64,000 nucleotides of DNA from Ruegeria sp. THAF57 (GTDB lineage: Bacteria > Pseudomonadota > Alphaproteobacteria > Rhodobacterales > Rhodobacteraceae), in assembly GCF_903914075.1 (NCBI RefSeq), contig NZ_CAIWNQ010000008.1, forward strand, positions 146,696 to 210,695, read 5' to 3'. The notes beneath the pieces are model-generated. The model had not been told where the DNA came from. It did not search any database and saw nothing but the letters and a program-made list of their open reading frames with translations. Below, piece after piece: positions 18,159 through 27,223 of the stretch. The translations under genes and the position numbers were made by a program. How positions within the stretch are numbered: the stretch's first letter is position 1; the number at the start of each line of letters is the position of its first letter.

Positions 18159-19151
18159 ATGAAGAAATTTTTCAGGTTTTTTGTTTCAGGCTTATTGCTT
18201 GTTGCCGTGGTTCTGATCTGTTTCCGTCTGGCAGCGGACGTTCGTGAAACCATCGCAGCCGGTCACGGCTTACCGGATGGTGGACGGCTGATTGATACGT
18301 CCGAGGGCGCTATTTTCGTGCTAGAACGCGGACAGCCCCAGAATATCCCTGTTGTTTTCGCGCATGGTACAGCCGCCTGGTCAGGCTTGTGGCAGCCAAC
18401 TCTTGACGCGGTATCTGAGGCCGGGTTTCGCGCAATCGCCTTTGACATGCCACCGTTCGGTTGGTCGGAATACCCGCAAAAACCCGAGTATGGTCGGGTA
18501 AAACAGTCAGAGCGCGTCGTCGCCATGTTTGAGGCGCTGGATCAGCCGCCTATTGTCGTTGCCCATTCGATCGGCGCAGGTCCGGTGGCAGAGGCCGTCA
18601 TGCGGCGGCCCGACCTTGTTTCGGGGATGATCATCGTGAACGGGGCCATTGGTCTGGGCACTCATGAATCCGCAACGGAAACACCCGTGTTTCTGATGAA
18701 TCAGACCCTAAATAGGCACATTGTGGCCGCAACCATATCCAACCCTTTGCTGACCCGGACATTTCTCCGCGGGTTTATCCACAACAAGTCCGCGGCAACG
18801 CCCGAACGCGTGACCCTGTTACAAACCCCGATGCAGCGTGAAGGTTATACCGCAGCCGTGGCACAGTGGTTGCCGCATCTTTTAGTTCCGCCTCAGGATG
18901 CACTCAGCACCCGGCCAGATAACTGGCGGGCGCTCGATCTACCTGTTGGGATCATTTGGGGGGTCGAGGATACCGTAACACCGCTGGATCAAGCCGCAGA
19001 CTTGCGAGCTTTGATACCCGACGCCCAATATGATGCCCTCGCCGGGGTCGGGCACATTCCGCAAATCGAAAGCCCTTTGGAATTTCAGGATACATTGATC
19101 AAAATGCTGACAAATATTGCCAACTCGCAGGGACATGAGGCCGAGTCATGA
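18159..19151 (+). CDS. Alpha/beta hydrolase with N-terminal membrane anchor
   Basis: 330 residues from the ATG at 18159. MKKFFRFFVSGLLLVAVVLI forms a signal anchor, and an upstream in-frame ATG at 18123 would spoil it. The catalytic triad is visible: oxyanion region FAHGTAAWSG, nucleophile Ser137 in VVAHSIGAG, Asp271 in WGVEDTVTP and His299 in VGHIPQIE. It is likely a membrane-tethered periplasmic hydrolase; the substrate is unknown. Its stop overlaps the start of the next gene (ATGA), and it heads a run of five overlapping genes. Confidence 0.85.
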   Translation: MKKFFRFFVSGLLLVAVVLICFRLAADVRETIAAGHGLPDGGRLIDTSEGAIFVLERGQPQNIPVVFAHGTAAWSGLWQPTLDAVSEAGFRAIAFDMPPFGWSEYPQKPEYGRVKQSERVVAMFEALDQPPIVVAHSIGAGPVAEAVMRRPDLVSGMIIVNGAIGLGTHESATETPVFLMNQTLNRHIVAATISNPLLTRTFLRGFIHNKSAATPERVTLLQTPMQREGYTAAVAQWLPHLLVPPQDALSTRPDNWRALDLPVGIIWGVEDTVTPLDQAADLRALIPDAQYDALAGVGHIPQIESPLEFQDTLIKMLTNIANSQGHEAES

Positions 19152-20635
19152 CGAATTTCACCAGACGGGCCGCCCTGTTTGCCGCAGGGGGCGTTGCAGG
19201 ATGGGGGCTTTCGCGTTGGTTAGGCTCGGATCTGCCGGTCTATGACGGGACCGACCGAACCTTTGCCCCGACGTCCGATACCATCATGAATGACGCCAGC
19301 GGGCTGTCACCGACACCGATCAACAAGCATCTGGTTCTGACCGAAGACGCAGGGGACAGGCTGATTACAGTGCTTCGCAACGAACTAGCCGAAGCAACCG
19401 CCGCAGGTCGCCCTGTCAACGTGGGCGCAGCGCGTCATTCAATGGGCGGGCAGGCCATTCCGCGCGACGGGACGGCAATAACCTTTGACAATGGCGCTTT
19501 GCAAATCGACAGCGCAGCCAAAACCTATCGCGCGCATGCGGGTGCGCGCTGGTCACAGGTAATTGCCGCGCTGGACCCGGCGGGGTGGTCGCCCAAGGTA
19601 ATGCAATCGAACCATGATTTCGGCGTTGCGGCCACTTATTCGGTCAACGCCCATGGTTGGCCCGTGCCGTTTGGTCCGATGGGCTCGACGGTTCGGTCGC
19701 TGCGGATGCTTCTACCAACCGGAGAGCTGGTGACATGCTCACCCACCGAGAACACCGACCTGTTCAATCTTGGCATGGGTGGGTACGGCCTGATTGGGAT
19801 CATCGTCGATATGGACGTGGAAATGGTCCCAAACACCCGCCTGTCCCCATCTTTCGAGGTGATGGAGGCAAAGGGCTTTGCGGCGGCCTTTCAATCCGCG
19901 ATCGACGACCCTGCGGTCACGATGGCTTATGGGCGACTGAACGTGGAGCGCGACACGTTTTTCGAAAAAGCGCTGCTGATCACGTATCGCGAGGCGGATG
20001 ACCAGACCGAATTACCGCCAGCCACAGGATCGGGGTGGATGTCGCACGCGGCCAGCCGCCTGTATCGGGCGCAATTGGGAAGCGAAGCGTTCAAAAGCTT
20101 CCGCTGGTGGAACGAAACGACGCTTGGGCCCGCACTGGGCGGCGGCGACGCAACCCGTAATTCCCTGATCAACGAACCTGTCGTCACACTGGACGACCGC
20201 AACCCGGACCGCACCGATATCCTGCACGAATACTTCGTGGGCTTCGATGCGTTCGACGATCTCCTGACCGCCTGCCGCGAGGTGATCCCCGCCTCGTATC
20301 AGGAGTTTCTAAACGTCACCCTGCGCTATGTCGCGCAGGATGATCAGGCGGTTTTGTCCTTCGCGTCCGAGCCCCGGATCGCCGCCGTAATGTCGTTCAG
20401 CCAGGAAATGACCCAACGCGCCGAGGCGGACATGGCTCGGATGACGCAGGCTCTGATAGACCGGATCGTCGAGATCGGGGGGGCATATTACCTGCCCTAC
20501 CGTCCGCATGCGCGGCTGGATCAATTGACCTCGGCCTATGCGCGGGCACCGGAATTTGCACAGGCCAAACGCCAACTGGACCCCCGGCTTGTGCTTCGGA
20601 ACAACCTTTGGGACAGCTATCTGGGGCAACTATGA
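19148..20635 (+). CDS. FAD-binding oxidoreductase (VAO/FAD_binding_4 family)
   Basis: 495 residues. The N-terminus MTNFTRRAALFAAGGVAGWG has a twin-arginine and a hydrophobic stretch, consistent with Tat export or an anchor. The FAD-binding region of the vanillyl-alcohol-oxidase/PCMH fold follows: PVNVGAARHSMGGQ (~97-110), DNGALQIDSAAKTYRAHAG and SVNAHGWPVPFG. The pattern is close to sugar-lactone oxidases and DprE1-like enzymes, but the substrate is not identifiable. The HSMGG segment has no canonical covalent-flavin context that I can confirm. Overlaps with the preceding hydrolase and following membrane protein indicate coupled expression. Confidence 0.82.
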   Translation: MTNFTRRAALFAAGGVAGWGLSRWLGSDLPVYDGTDRTFAPTSDTIMNDASGLSPTPINKHLVLTEDAGDRLITVLRNELAEATAAGRPVNVGAARHSMGGQAIPRDGTAITFDNGALQIDSAAKTYRAHAGARWSQVIAALDPAGWSPKVMQSNHDFGVAATYSVNAHGWPVPFGPMGSTVRSLRMLLPTGELVTCSPTENTDLFNLGMGGYGLIGIIVDMDVEMVPNTRLSPSFEVMEAKGFAAAFQSAIDDPAVTMAYGRLNVERDTFFEKALLITYREADDQTELPPATGSGWMSHAASRLYRAQLGSEAFKSFRWWNETTLGPALGGGDATRNSLINEPVVTLDDRNPDRTDILHEYFVGFDAFDDLLTACREVIPASYQEFLNVTLRYVAQDDQAVLSFASEPRIAAVMSFSQEMTQRAEADMARMTQALIDRIVEIGGAYYLPYRPHARLDQLTSAYARAPEFAQAKRQLDPRLVLRNNLWDSYLGQL

Positions 20636-21042
20636 CCAATCTGCAAAAACTCTGCCTTGTATATTTCGTCGCGCTGATGATCGCGGCATCGCTGAACTAT
20701 GTCCCCGGCCTGACGGATGAAAACGGGCTGGCGTTCGGGATCTTTGCACTCGATATCTACGACGACGCGCTACACGTCGCCTCGGCAGTCTGGGCGCTGG
20801 TGGCCGGGCTGTGGTCACACAGGGCCGCTCGCACTTTTCTGATATTGTTCGGTCTTGCCTATCTGGGGGATGGCGTTTTCGGGTTCTTCACGGGCTATGG
20901 CTATCTGGATCTGGGCATCTTCACCAACGCGTCCGCGGGAATTGAGCTGTCGATGGGACGTATTTTTGCAAACCTTCCACATCTGGCCTTGGGCGGTATC
21001 GCGGCTTGGGCGGGTCTGCGTGATATCAGGAGAACGGCATGA
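20632..21042 (+). CDS. Small integral membrane protein
   Basis: 136 residues from the ATG at 20632, which overlaps the stop of the oxidoreductase (ATGA); an upstream in-frame ATG at 20608 lies inside that gene. About four hydrophobic segments are visible (around 5-22, 40-60, 64-82 and 105-128), with little soluble sequence. No family was recognised with confidence. As the middle gene of the five-gene set it may anchor or supply quinone access to the neighbouring oxidoreductase, which is speculation. Confidence 0.7.
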   Translation: MTNLQKLCLVYFVALMIAASLNYVPGLTDENGLAFGIFALDIYDDALHVASAVWALVAGLWSHRAARTFLILFGLAYLGDGVFGFFTGYGYLDLGIFTNASAGIELSMGRIFANLPHLALGGIAAWAGLRDIRRTA

Positions 21043-22085
21043 GATTTCTTCTGCGCTGGATGCGCCGACTGGTTCTGCTGATTGTGGTCGTCGCGATCTG
21101 TCTGGTTGCCCCGATTATCTATGTCGAAACAAGCTGCAAGGGAACGGCGCAGTTTCAACCCTATGACGCCCTGCTGCCACCCGAACACCACCGTCCCGAA
21201 ACCCGGACACTGATGACCTATCCGGAATGGCACATCGTGCACGCGTATGAGGACTACGCCCAGGTTCTGCGGCAGGGCGATCCGCATGACTATGGTTTCT
21301 GGCAGGGAATCACCGGGTTCTGGAGCTCGCTCTGCGCGCTGTCGCAAAGCGCATCGGCCCATGGCGAGGTTGATGCAGGGACCAAGCAGATGATCTACGT
21401 CATCGGCACCAGTTTTACGGTCGAGCTTGCACTGAAGGCCGCCTATGAAGAGACACTGGGCCGCCTGTTCACGGCCCTGCGTGGGCCGCAACGTGCACCG
21501 CTGGATGATCTGTCGGCGCAGCAGGCCGCGGAATACGCCCAGTTTCTGCAACAGGTGCCTTGGTACAAATGGCCCTTCGCAGAGAATGCGCAAGACCTGT
21601 TGAGCGAATCCAGCGGGTCATTGCGTGACAGCGAACGCGCAATCGCCTTGGGGTTCGAAAACACGGTCAAAGACGGTTACGCCGGCTTTATCGAACAGGC
21701 GGTCGCTCAGGTGGGCACGGATGAACTGACTCTGCGCATGATTATCACCGCGCCCGAAACGCTTCCGGCTTACCCGGATGTGCAGGTCATCGGCTCCAGA
21801 CCCGAAGGGACCGAGATTGAAACGCCCCGGTATCGTGAATTGACGAACCTTCTGGCCGACATGGCGCGTGATGGCGTTGATCTGGTCGAAATCGCTGGGA
21901 ATGATGACATCATGTTTACGGCCCTGTCCGATCAACCAACCGAAGAGGATGCAATTTTCAGCGCTCCGCGCCAGGGATTTGACGATTACCGTCACCTGCT
22001 CGTGGTCAAGGTTCCGCAGCTTGCCGAACGACTGCGCCAGTTGGACGGCTCAGGCCTGACGCTGGAACACATCCATGACTATTAG
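21039..22085 (+). CDS. Membrane-anchored protein of unknown function
   Basis: 348 residues. One N-terminal span (MRFLLRWMRRLVLLIVVVAI onward, ~8-28) with positive residues before it points to an anchored periplasmic protein. The rest is soluble, with conserved-looking segments TLMTYPEWHIVHAYEDYAQVL, GFWQGITGFWSSLC and MIYVIGTSFTVELALKAAYE. I do not recognise the family. Start and stop overlap both neighbours, so it belongs to the same translationally coupled unit as the hydrolase and the FAD oxidoreductase. Confidence 0.75.
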   Translation: MRFLLRWMRRLVLLIVVVAICLVAPIIYVETSCKGTAQFQPYDALLPPEHHRPETRTLMTYPEWHIVHAYEDYAQVLRQGDPHDYGFWQGITGFWSSLCALSQSASAHGEVDAGTKQMIYVIGTSFTVELALKAAYEETLGRLFTALRGPQRAPLDDLSAQQAAEYAQFLQQVPWYKWPFAENAQDLLSESSGSLRDSERAIALGFENTVKDGYAGFIEQAVAQVGTDELTLRMIITAPETLPAYPDVQVIGSRPEGTEIETPRYRELTNLLADMARDGVDLVEIAGNDDIMFTALSDQPTEEDAIFSAPRQGFDDYRHLLVVKVPQLAERLRQLDGSGLTLEHIHDY

Positions 22086-22365
22086 GTCCATTCTAATCGC
22101 CCTGCCCCTTTTGGTGCTGGGCTGGCTATCGACACTTGTGGTCGTGGCTTTGCTAACGGACGAGGCGCCAGCCTATGTGGTCGTGCTGCCGCAGGACAGG
22201 TTGCTGGACGGGTTGCCGGGTGACACGGCAGTTCTAGCCGCGTCGCGGTTTAGCGTAACAGTGGCCTCGGACAGGCCGGGCTTTGCCAAGGCACTCTATT
22301 CCAGCGGTGCCCGGTTGGTTCTGCCTGCGGGCCTGCCGGGATGCCTGCCCTTGCCCAAGGTCTGA
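22075..22365 (+). CDS. Small membrane-anchored protein of unknown function
   Basis: 96 residues overlapping the previous gene by 11 bases. A single N-terminal hydrophobic segment (~5-28) is followed by a short soluble domain that reads VLPQDRLLDGLPGDTAVLAASRF and ends in a Cys-Pro-rich tail. No family was recognised. It is the last gene of the operon and is separated from the convergent deaminase gene by only 2 bases. Confidence 0.6.
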   Translation: MTIRSILIALPLLVLGWLSTLVVVALLTDEAPAYVVVLPQDRLLDGLPGDTAVLAASRFSVTVASDRPGFAKALYSSGARLVLPAGLPGCLPLPKV

Positions 22366-22367
22366 GG

Positions 22368-23654
22368 TTACCCTTCGAACGGCACGCGCGCCTCGTCCAA
22401 AGTTCGCTGAGCAGATGGCAGGTTCAGCGCATGTGTCACCGGGGCTGACCGCGAGATCACCCGCCCCTTGCGCACCACTGCCAGACGATGGGCGCGCAGG
22501 CGGATCGCCTCGATCGGGTCGGCGGCCTGCAACAGCACGAAATTCGCGTCACACCCCTTGGCGACGCCATACCCCTCAAGCCCCATGATCCTAGCCGAGT
22601 TCTGCGTCACCGCGTCAAAGCACCATGTCATATCGGCTCGACTGGACAATTGCCCCACATGCAGCCCCATGAAGGCCACATCCAGCATGTCGGCCTTGCC
22701 CAGCGAATACCACGGGTCCATCACACAATCAGACCCAAAGCCCACCGTGATCCCCGCATCACGCAGCTCGCGCACGCGGGTCTGACCCCGGCGCTTTGGA
22801 TAGGTGTCGTGGCGGCCTTGCAGCATGATGTTGATCAAAGGGTTCGGGATCGCATGAACCCCTGACTCGACCATCAGCGGAATCAGTTTCGAGACATAGT
22901 AATTGTCCATCGAATGCATCGAGGTCAGATGCGACCCCGCAACCCGCCCGTTCAGACCCAAACGCTGCGTTTCATAGGCCAGCGTTTCGATATGGCGGCT
23001 GTGTGGATCGTCGCTTTCGTCGCAATGCATATCGACCATCAAGCCGCGCTCGGTCGCGATTTCACACAGCAAACGCACGGATTCCGCCCCGTCCGCCATG
23101 GTTCGTTCGAAATGCGGAATGCCGCCCACCACGTCTACGCCCATATCCAGCGCGCGGATGGTATTCTGCTTCGCAGTCGGGTCGCGCAGTACACCGTCCT
23201 GCGGGAAGGCCACCAGTTGCAGGTCAAGGTAATCCTTCACCTGTTCACGCACCTGCAACAACGCTTGCACGCCCTTTAGCTCATCGTCACAGGTATCCAC
23301 ATGGCTGCGGATCGCACCGATCCCTTTGGCCACCGCCAACTCGCAATAGCGCAGCGCACGGGCAACAATGTCATCAACGGATTGCAGCGGCTTCAACTCG
23401 CCCCACAGCGCGATCCCCTCAAGCAAAGTGCCTGAGACATTCATGCGCGGATTGCCCAATGATAGGGTCGCATCCATGTGGAAATGTGGGTCGACGAAGG
23501 GGGGTGAAACTAACTGACCTTCGGCATCCATGACCTCGACGGCGTCAGCGGTGATCCCGGCCTCGACCGCTGTAATCTTGCCGCCCTTGCAGGCGATATC
23601 CATCCCGGTCTGACCGTCCGTCAGAGTGGCGTTTTTGATAAGCAGATCGACCAT
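22368..23654 (-). CDS. Cytosine deaminase-like amidohydrolase (CodA family)
   Basis: 428 residues, close in layout to E. coli CodA: metal site PHFHMD (~56-61), SGTLLEGIALW, THVD-like SHVDTCDD, AFPQDG, GGIPHFE, MHCDESDD, SHLTSMHS and YPKRRGQTRV. Asp309 of FGSDCVMDPW matches the catalytic CodA Asp313, but the next residue is Cys310 where CodA has Asp314, which contacts the pyrimidine; the preceding His is Ser. It therefore probably deaminates a cytosine-like base with altered specificity. It is the last gene of a BMP-type importer operon, directly after the permeases, which would supply the base. It acts in the cytoplasm. Confidence 0.85.
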   Translation of the reverse strand: MVDLLIKNATLTDGQTGMDIACKGGKITAVEAGITADAVEVMDAEGQLVSPPFVDPHFHMDATLSLGNPRMNVSGTLLEGIALWGELKPLQSVDDIVARALRYCELAVAKGIGAIRSHVDTCDDELKGVQALLQVREQVKDYLDLQLVAFPQDGVLRDPTAKQNTIRALDMGVDVVGGIPHFERTMADGAESVRLLCEIATERGLMVDMHCDESDDPHSRHIETLAYETQRLGLNGRVAGSHLTSMHSMDNYYVSKLIPLMVESGVHAIPNPLINIMLQGRHDTYPKRRGQTRVRELRDAGITVGFGSDCVMDPWYSLGKADMLDVAFMGLHVGQLSSRADMTWCFDAVTQNSARIMGLEGYGVAKGCDANFVLLQAADPIEAIRLRAHRLAVVRKGRVISRSAPVTHALNLPSAQRTLDEARVPFEG

Positions 23655-23655
23655 A

Positions 23656-24600
23656 TCAGCGTTGACCTTTGAACCATGGGGTAAGCAATGCGCGCGGATA
23701 ATCGGCCGAGCGCGCGGCGATCACAAGGGCGATGATCGACAGGACATAGGGCACCATCAGAAAGACCTGACCGGGGACCAGCGCGCCGACCTCGGTCTGC
23801 AATCTTACCTGTAGCGCATCGAACGCACCAAACAGCAGCGCGCCCAGCAGCGCCTTGCCTGGCCTCCAACTGGCGAAAATGACCAACGCAATGCAGACCC
23901 AGCCGCGTCCGTTGACCATGCCGAAGAAAAAAGCGTCAAAGGCGCTCATGGTCAGGAAAGCGCCCCCCAGCGCCATAAGTGCCGAACCGACCACGATGGC
24001 CCCGATCCGCAGGCCGTAAACCGACAGACCCTGCGCATCGACGCTGTCGGGGTTGTCGCCCACGGCCTTGATCGCCACGCCCAGCGCAGTGCGGTTCAGC
24101 ACATACCAGACCAACGCCACCAGCAGCAGCGCCAGCCAAGTCAGCGCCGTCTGCTGAAACAATACAGAGCCTAAAAAAGGCAAATCTGACAGAACCGGCA
24201 GGTCCAGCGGTTGGAATGGCTCGATCCTTGGCGGCGACGACACGTTCGGCAGCGCCGTGCGATAGGTGTAGTAACTGACCGAGGTCGCGAACAACGTGAT
24301 CCCCAACCCCGAAACGTGTTGTGACAATCCCAAAGGCACTGTGAGGATCGCATGGAGCAGCCCAAAAAACGCTCCTGCCAGCGCCGCGACCAGCACGCCA
24401 CCCCACAGACCCGCGCCCAGCCAGACGGCCATCCAGCCGCACATGGCACCGACGACGAATATCCCCTCGATCCCAAGGTTCAGCACGCCTGCGCGTTCAC
24501 AGATCAGCGCCCCCAGTACGCCAAAGATCAACGGTGTCGCGATGCGCAGAGAGGCCGCCCAGAAGCTTTCAGAAAGCAAAATATTGAGAATATCCATCAT
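23656..24600 (-). CDS. BMP-family ABC transporter permease (nucleoside/nucleobase type, second subunit)
   Basis: 314 residues from the ATG at 24598-24600, which overlaps the stop of the upstream permease by 4 bases. It begins MMDILNILLSESFWAASLRI and has around eight to nine hydrophobic segments. It matches the YufQ/NupQ-like branch of branched-chain-type permeases that pair with BMP-family binding proteins. GTNAERAGVLNLG-like sequence appears as CERAGVLNLGIEGIF (~40-55), the family hallmark. It forms the importer channel with the adjacent permease. Confidence 0.9.
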   Translation of the reverse strand: MMDILNILLSESFWAASLRIATPLIFGVLGALICERAGVLNLGIEGIFVVGAMCGWMAVWLGAGLWGGVLVAALAGAFFGLLHAILTVPLGLSQHVSGLGITLFATSVSYYTYRTALPNVSSPPRIEPFQPLDLPVLSDLPFLGSVLFQQTALTWLALLLVALVWYVLNRTALGVAIKAVGDNPDSVDAQGLSVYGLRIGAIVVGSALMALGGAFLTMSAFDAFFFGMVNGRGWVCIALVIFASWRPGKALLGALLFGAFDALQVRLQTEVGALVPGQVFLMVPYVLSIIALVIAARSADYPRALLTPWFKGQR

Positions 24601-25670
24601 GACACGGCCCTCGCGGTGCTGGCCCGGACAATGCGATATCGGGCGACAAACCCGCCGACCAGAACGCAAAGCAGCGAAACCGAGACGACCAGATCCGCCA
24701 AGAAAGACGACACGCCCATCGCACGGCTCATGCTGTCTGCACCCACAAAGACCGATGCGATGAACAGCGCCGCAATCACCACGCCCACCGGCGACAGCCC
24801 CGCCAGCATCGCCACAACAATGCCGGTATAGCCAAAGCCGGGCGACAGGTCGGCGGTCAGGTATCCCTTCAGACCCGCGACCTCACTCACGCCCGCAAGC
24901 CCCGCAAGGCCACCCGACAGGATGGCCACGCCGAACAGCGACCGGTTGACGTTGATCCCTGCGTGGCGCGCGGCGGCGGCGTTTTCACCCACAGCGCGCA
25001 GCTTGAAGCCCCAGACGGAACGCGCCAGCATGAATTGGGCCAATCCCGCCAGTATTAGAGCCAAAACAAGCCCTGAATGCACCCGCATTCGCTCCATCAG
25101 TGGGGGCAGCATCCCCTGATCCAAAACCGGTGCCGATTGTGGCCAGCCCAACCCCATCGGATCCTGCAGCGGCCCTTCCAACATCATCTGCACAAAGATC
25201 AGGATGATGAAATTCAACAGCAGCGTCGTCACCACCTCATCCGCGCCAAAGCGGGTTTTCAGATAGGTTGGGGCGACCATCCCCGCCGCCCCTGCAGCAG
25301 CACCCATTAGAACGATCAGCGGCAACAGAAGAATGCCCGTGATATCCAGTACCCCTGACCCGATGGCCACCGCAGCCATCGCGCCCAGATACAACTGACC
25401 CTCGGCCCCGATATTCCACAGCTTTGCGCGAAAGGCCAAAGCGGCGGCCAGCCCGGTGAATATCAGCGGCGTGGCGCGTGTCAGCACCTCGGAGAACGCA
25501 AACACCGAACCGAAAACGCCGCGAAACATCTCGGCATAGGCGGCGATCGGGTTTGCCCCAGCCGCCAGCAGCGGGATTGCGGCAAAGCCCAGTGCGATCA
25601 CGGCCGACAGGATGGGAACGCCCAACGTGAAAGCCCGCGACTGCGTCTGACGTAGTTCGATGCGGATCAT
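24597..25670 (-). CDS. BMP-family ABC transporter permease (first subunit)
   Basis: 357 residues with about nine spans. It carries the YufP/NupP-type segment AFRAKLWNIGAEGQLYLGAM (~80-99) in which the NIGAEGQ motif marks this permease group. Coupling sequences follow around GVNVNRSLFGVAILSGGLAGL-like residues. It overlaps the ATPase gene upstream and the second permease downstream by 4 bases each, so stoichiometric translation is likely. Confidence 0.9.
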   Translation of the reverse strand: MIRIELRQTQSRAFTLGVPILSAVIALGFAAIPLLAAGANPIAAYAEMFRGVFGSVFAFSEVLTRATPLIFTGLAAALAFRAKLWNIGAEGQLYLGAMAAVAIGSGVLDITGILLLPLIVLMGAAAGAAGMVAPTYLKTRFGADEVVTTLLLNFIILIFVQMMLEGPLQDPMGLGWPQSAPVLDQGMLPPLMERMRVHSGLVLALILAGLAQFMLARSVWGFKLRAVGENAAAARHAGINVNRSLFGVAILSGGLAGLAGVSEVAGLKGYLTADLSPGFGYTGIVVAMLAGLSPVGVVIAALFIASVFVGADSMSRAMGVSSFLADLVVSVSLLCVLVGGFVARYRIVRASTARAVS

Positions 25671-27184
25671 GCCGGTTCTCCTGCCATCATCAGCCCGATC
25701 TGTTCACGGTCGCGCCCCGGTGCCTCGTGCAGTTCTCCGTCGCGGATCACCACGATGCGGTCGGCGAGGCTCAGCAATTCGTCGAGATCCTCGGAAATCA
25801 GCACCACACCCGCCCCTCGCGCCCTTGCGTTCAGCAGGCGCTTGCCCACTTCCGCTGCGGCACCCATGTCCAGACCGCGTGTCGGCTGGTTCGCAAGGAT
25901 AAGGCGGGGCGAAAGATCGAAGACACGTGCCAGAATAAGTTTCTGGATATTGCCCCCGGACAACAGACGCGCAGGCGCATCCACGCCCGGCCCGCGCACG
26001 TCATAGGCTTTGGACAAACGCTCGGCGTTGTCCTGGATGTCCTCGCGGCGCAACAGACCGTATGACTGAACCTCGGGATCTTTCAGCCGTTCGATAACCA
26101 TGTTTTCGGCCACACTCATGGCGCCGACGATGCCCTCGTGGTGGCGATCTTCGGGGATGCGACCAACCCCCGCACGCACCATCTTGGCCGGGGTGGGAGA
26201 CGCAATCTCGACCCCATCCACCTTGATTAGACCCTGCTCAGGGCGCACGAGACCTGCGATGACATTGGCAAGCCCGCTCTGACCGTTACCAGAAACCCCG
26301 GCGATCCCCAGAATTTCATGCGCGTGTACCGTCAGGTCGATCGCCGTCAGCGTGTCGCGTTTGGACCGCCCCGCGACCGATACGCCCGACATGGTCAGGA
26401 CCGGATCACCGGGCGTCAGATAAGAGCCGGCAAGCTCGGGTGTCTCAGCGCCAACCATCATCTGCGCGATCGACTTCTCATCCGCTTCGGATGTGGCCAT
26501 CTCTCCGACTTTCCGCCCATGCCGCAGGACAGCAATGCGATCCGAAAAGGCCAGCACTTCGCGCAGTTTGTGACTGATGAAGATCACCGACAGACCTTCA
26601 TCGGTCATCAGGCGGATGTTTTCGAACAATGTATCCGCTTCTTGCGGGGTCAGAACGGCGGTTGGTTCGTCCAGCACCAGAATGCGGGCATTGCGGTATA
26701 GCGCCTTGAGGATTTCCACCCTTTGCCTCTCGCCCACCGACAAACGGCCAACCGGCGTATCAAGGGGGGCAGACAGGCCGCTTTGCGCCATGATGCCTTC
26801 GATCCTGCGCCGTGCCGCGCGTCGATTACGGCGCAGGGACAACAGAGGCTCCGATCCCAAGGTTATGTTATCGAGGGCCGAGATATTTTCGGCCAATGTG
26901 AAGTGCTGGTGCACCATCCCCACGCCCGAAGCCAGCGCCACTTGCGGGTGGCCCAGCGGCAGAGGGCGCAACACCCCGCCTTCGTCAGCGACCTCGATTG
27001 AACCGGCGTCGGGCAAGTAATGCCCGAACAGCATATTCATCAGCGTGGTCTTGCCCGCGCCGTTTTCGCCCAGCAGCGCCAGAACCTCGCCTTTGTTCAG
27101 GGTCAGGCTGACATTGTCATTGGCTATGACCGGGCCGAAGTGCTTGCTCAACCCGTTGAGTTTCAGAACTATGGAATCTGTCAT
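25667..27184 (-). CDS. ABC transporter ATP-binding protein of the BMP/nucleoside importer (double NBD)
   Basis: 505 residues with two ABC domains, as in RbsA- and YufO-type proteins. The first is canonical: Walker A GENGAGKTT (~37-45), signature LSVGERQR and Walker B LVLDEPTA. The second has the degenerate Walker A GVSGNGQSG (~290-298) and signature LLSGGNIQK, usual for this family, where only one site hydrolyses ATP efficiently. It energises import by the adjacent permeases. Its ATG follows an intercistronic terminator-like hairpin by only a few bases and lacks an obvious Shine-Dalgarno. Confidence 0.92.
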   Translation of the reverse strand: MTDSIVLKLNGLSKHFGPVIANDNVSLTLNKGEVLALLGENGAGKTTLMNMLFGHYLPDAGSIEVADEGGVLRPLPLGHPQVALASGVGMVHQHFTLAENISALDNITLGSEPLLSLRRNRRAARRRIEGIMAQSGLSAPLDTPVGRLSVGERQRVEILKALYRNARILVLDEPTAVLTPQEADTLFENIRLMTDEGLSVIFISHKLREVLAFSDRIAVLRHGRKVGEMATSEADEKSIAQMMVGAETPELAGSYLTPGDPVLTMSGVSVAGRSKRDTLTAIDLTVHAHEILGIAGVSGNGQSGLANVIAGLVRPEQGLIKVDGVEIASPTPAKMVRAGVGRIPEDRHHEGIVGAMSVAENMVIERLKDPEVQSYGLLRREDIQDNAERLSKAYDVRGPGVDAPARLLSGGNIQKLILARVFDLSPRLILANQPTRGLDMGAAAEVGKRLLNARARGAGVVLISEDLDELLSLADRIVVIRDGELHEAPGRDREQIGLMMAGEPA

Positions 27185-27187
27185 TGG

Positions 27188-27216
27188 AAAAACGGGCCGG
27201 TTTGTGGACCGGCCCG
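27188..27216 (-). terminator. Intercistronic attenuator/terminator between binding protein and ATPase genes
   Basis: A perfect 8-bp GC-rich stem (CGGGCCGG / CCGGCCCG) with an 8-base loop is followed on the minus strand by TTTTT. It lies right after the binding-protein stop and 3 bases before the ATPase start. Partial termination here would give more binding protein than membrane components, a common arrangement in ABC operons. Confidence 0.8.
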
Positions 27217-27223
27217 AATAAGA

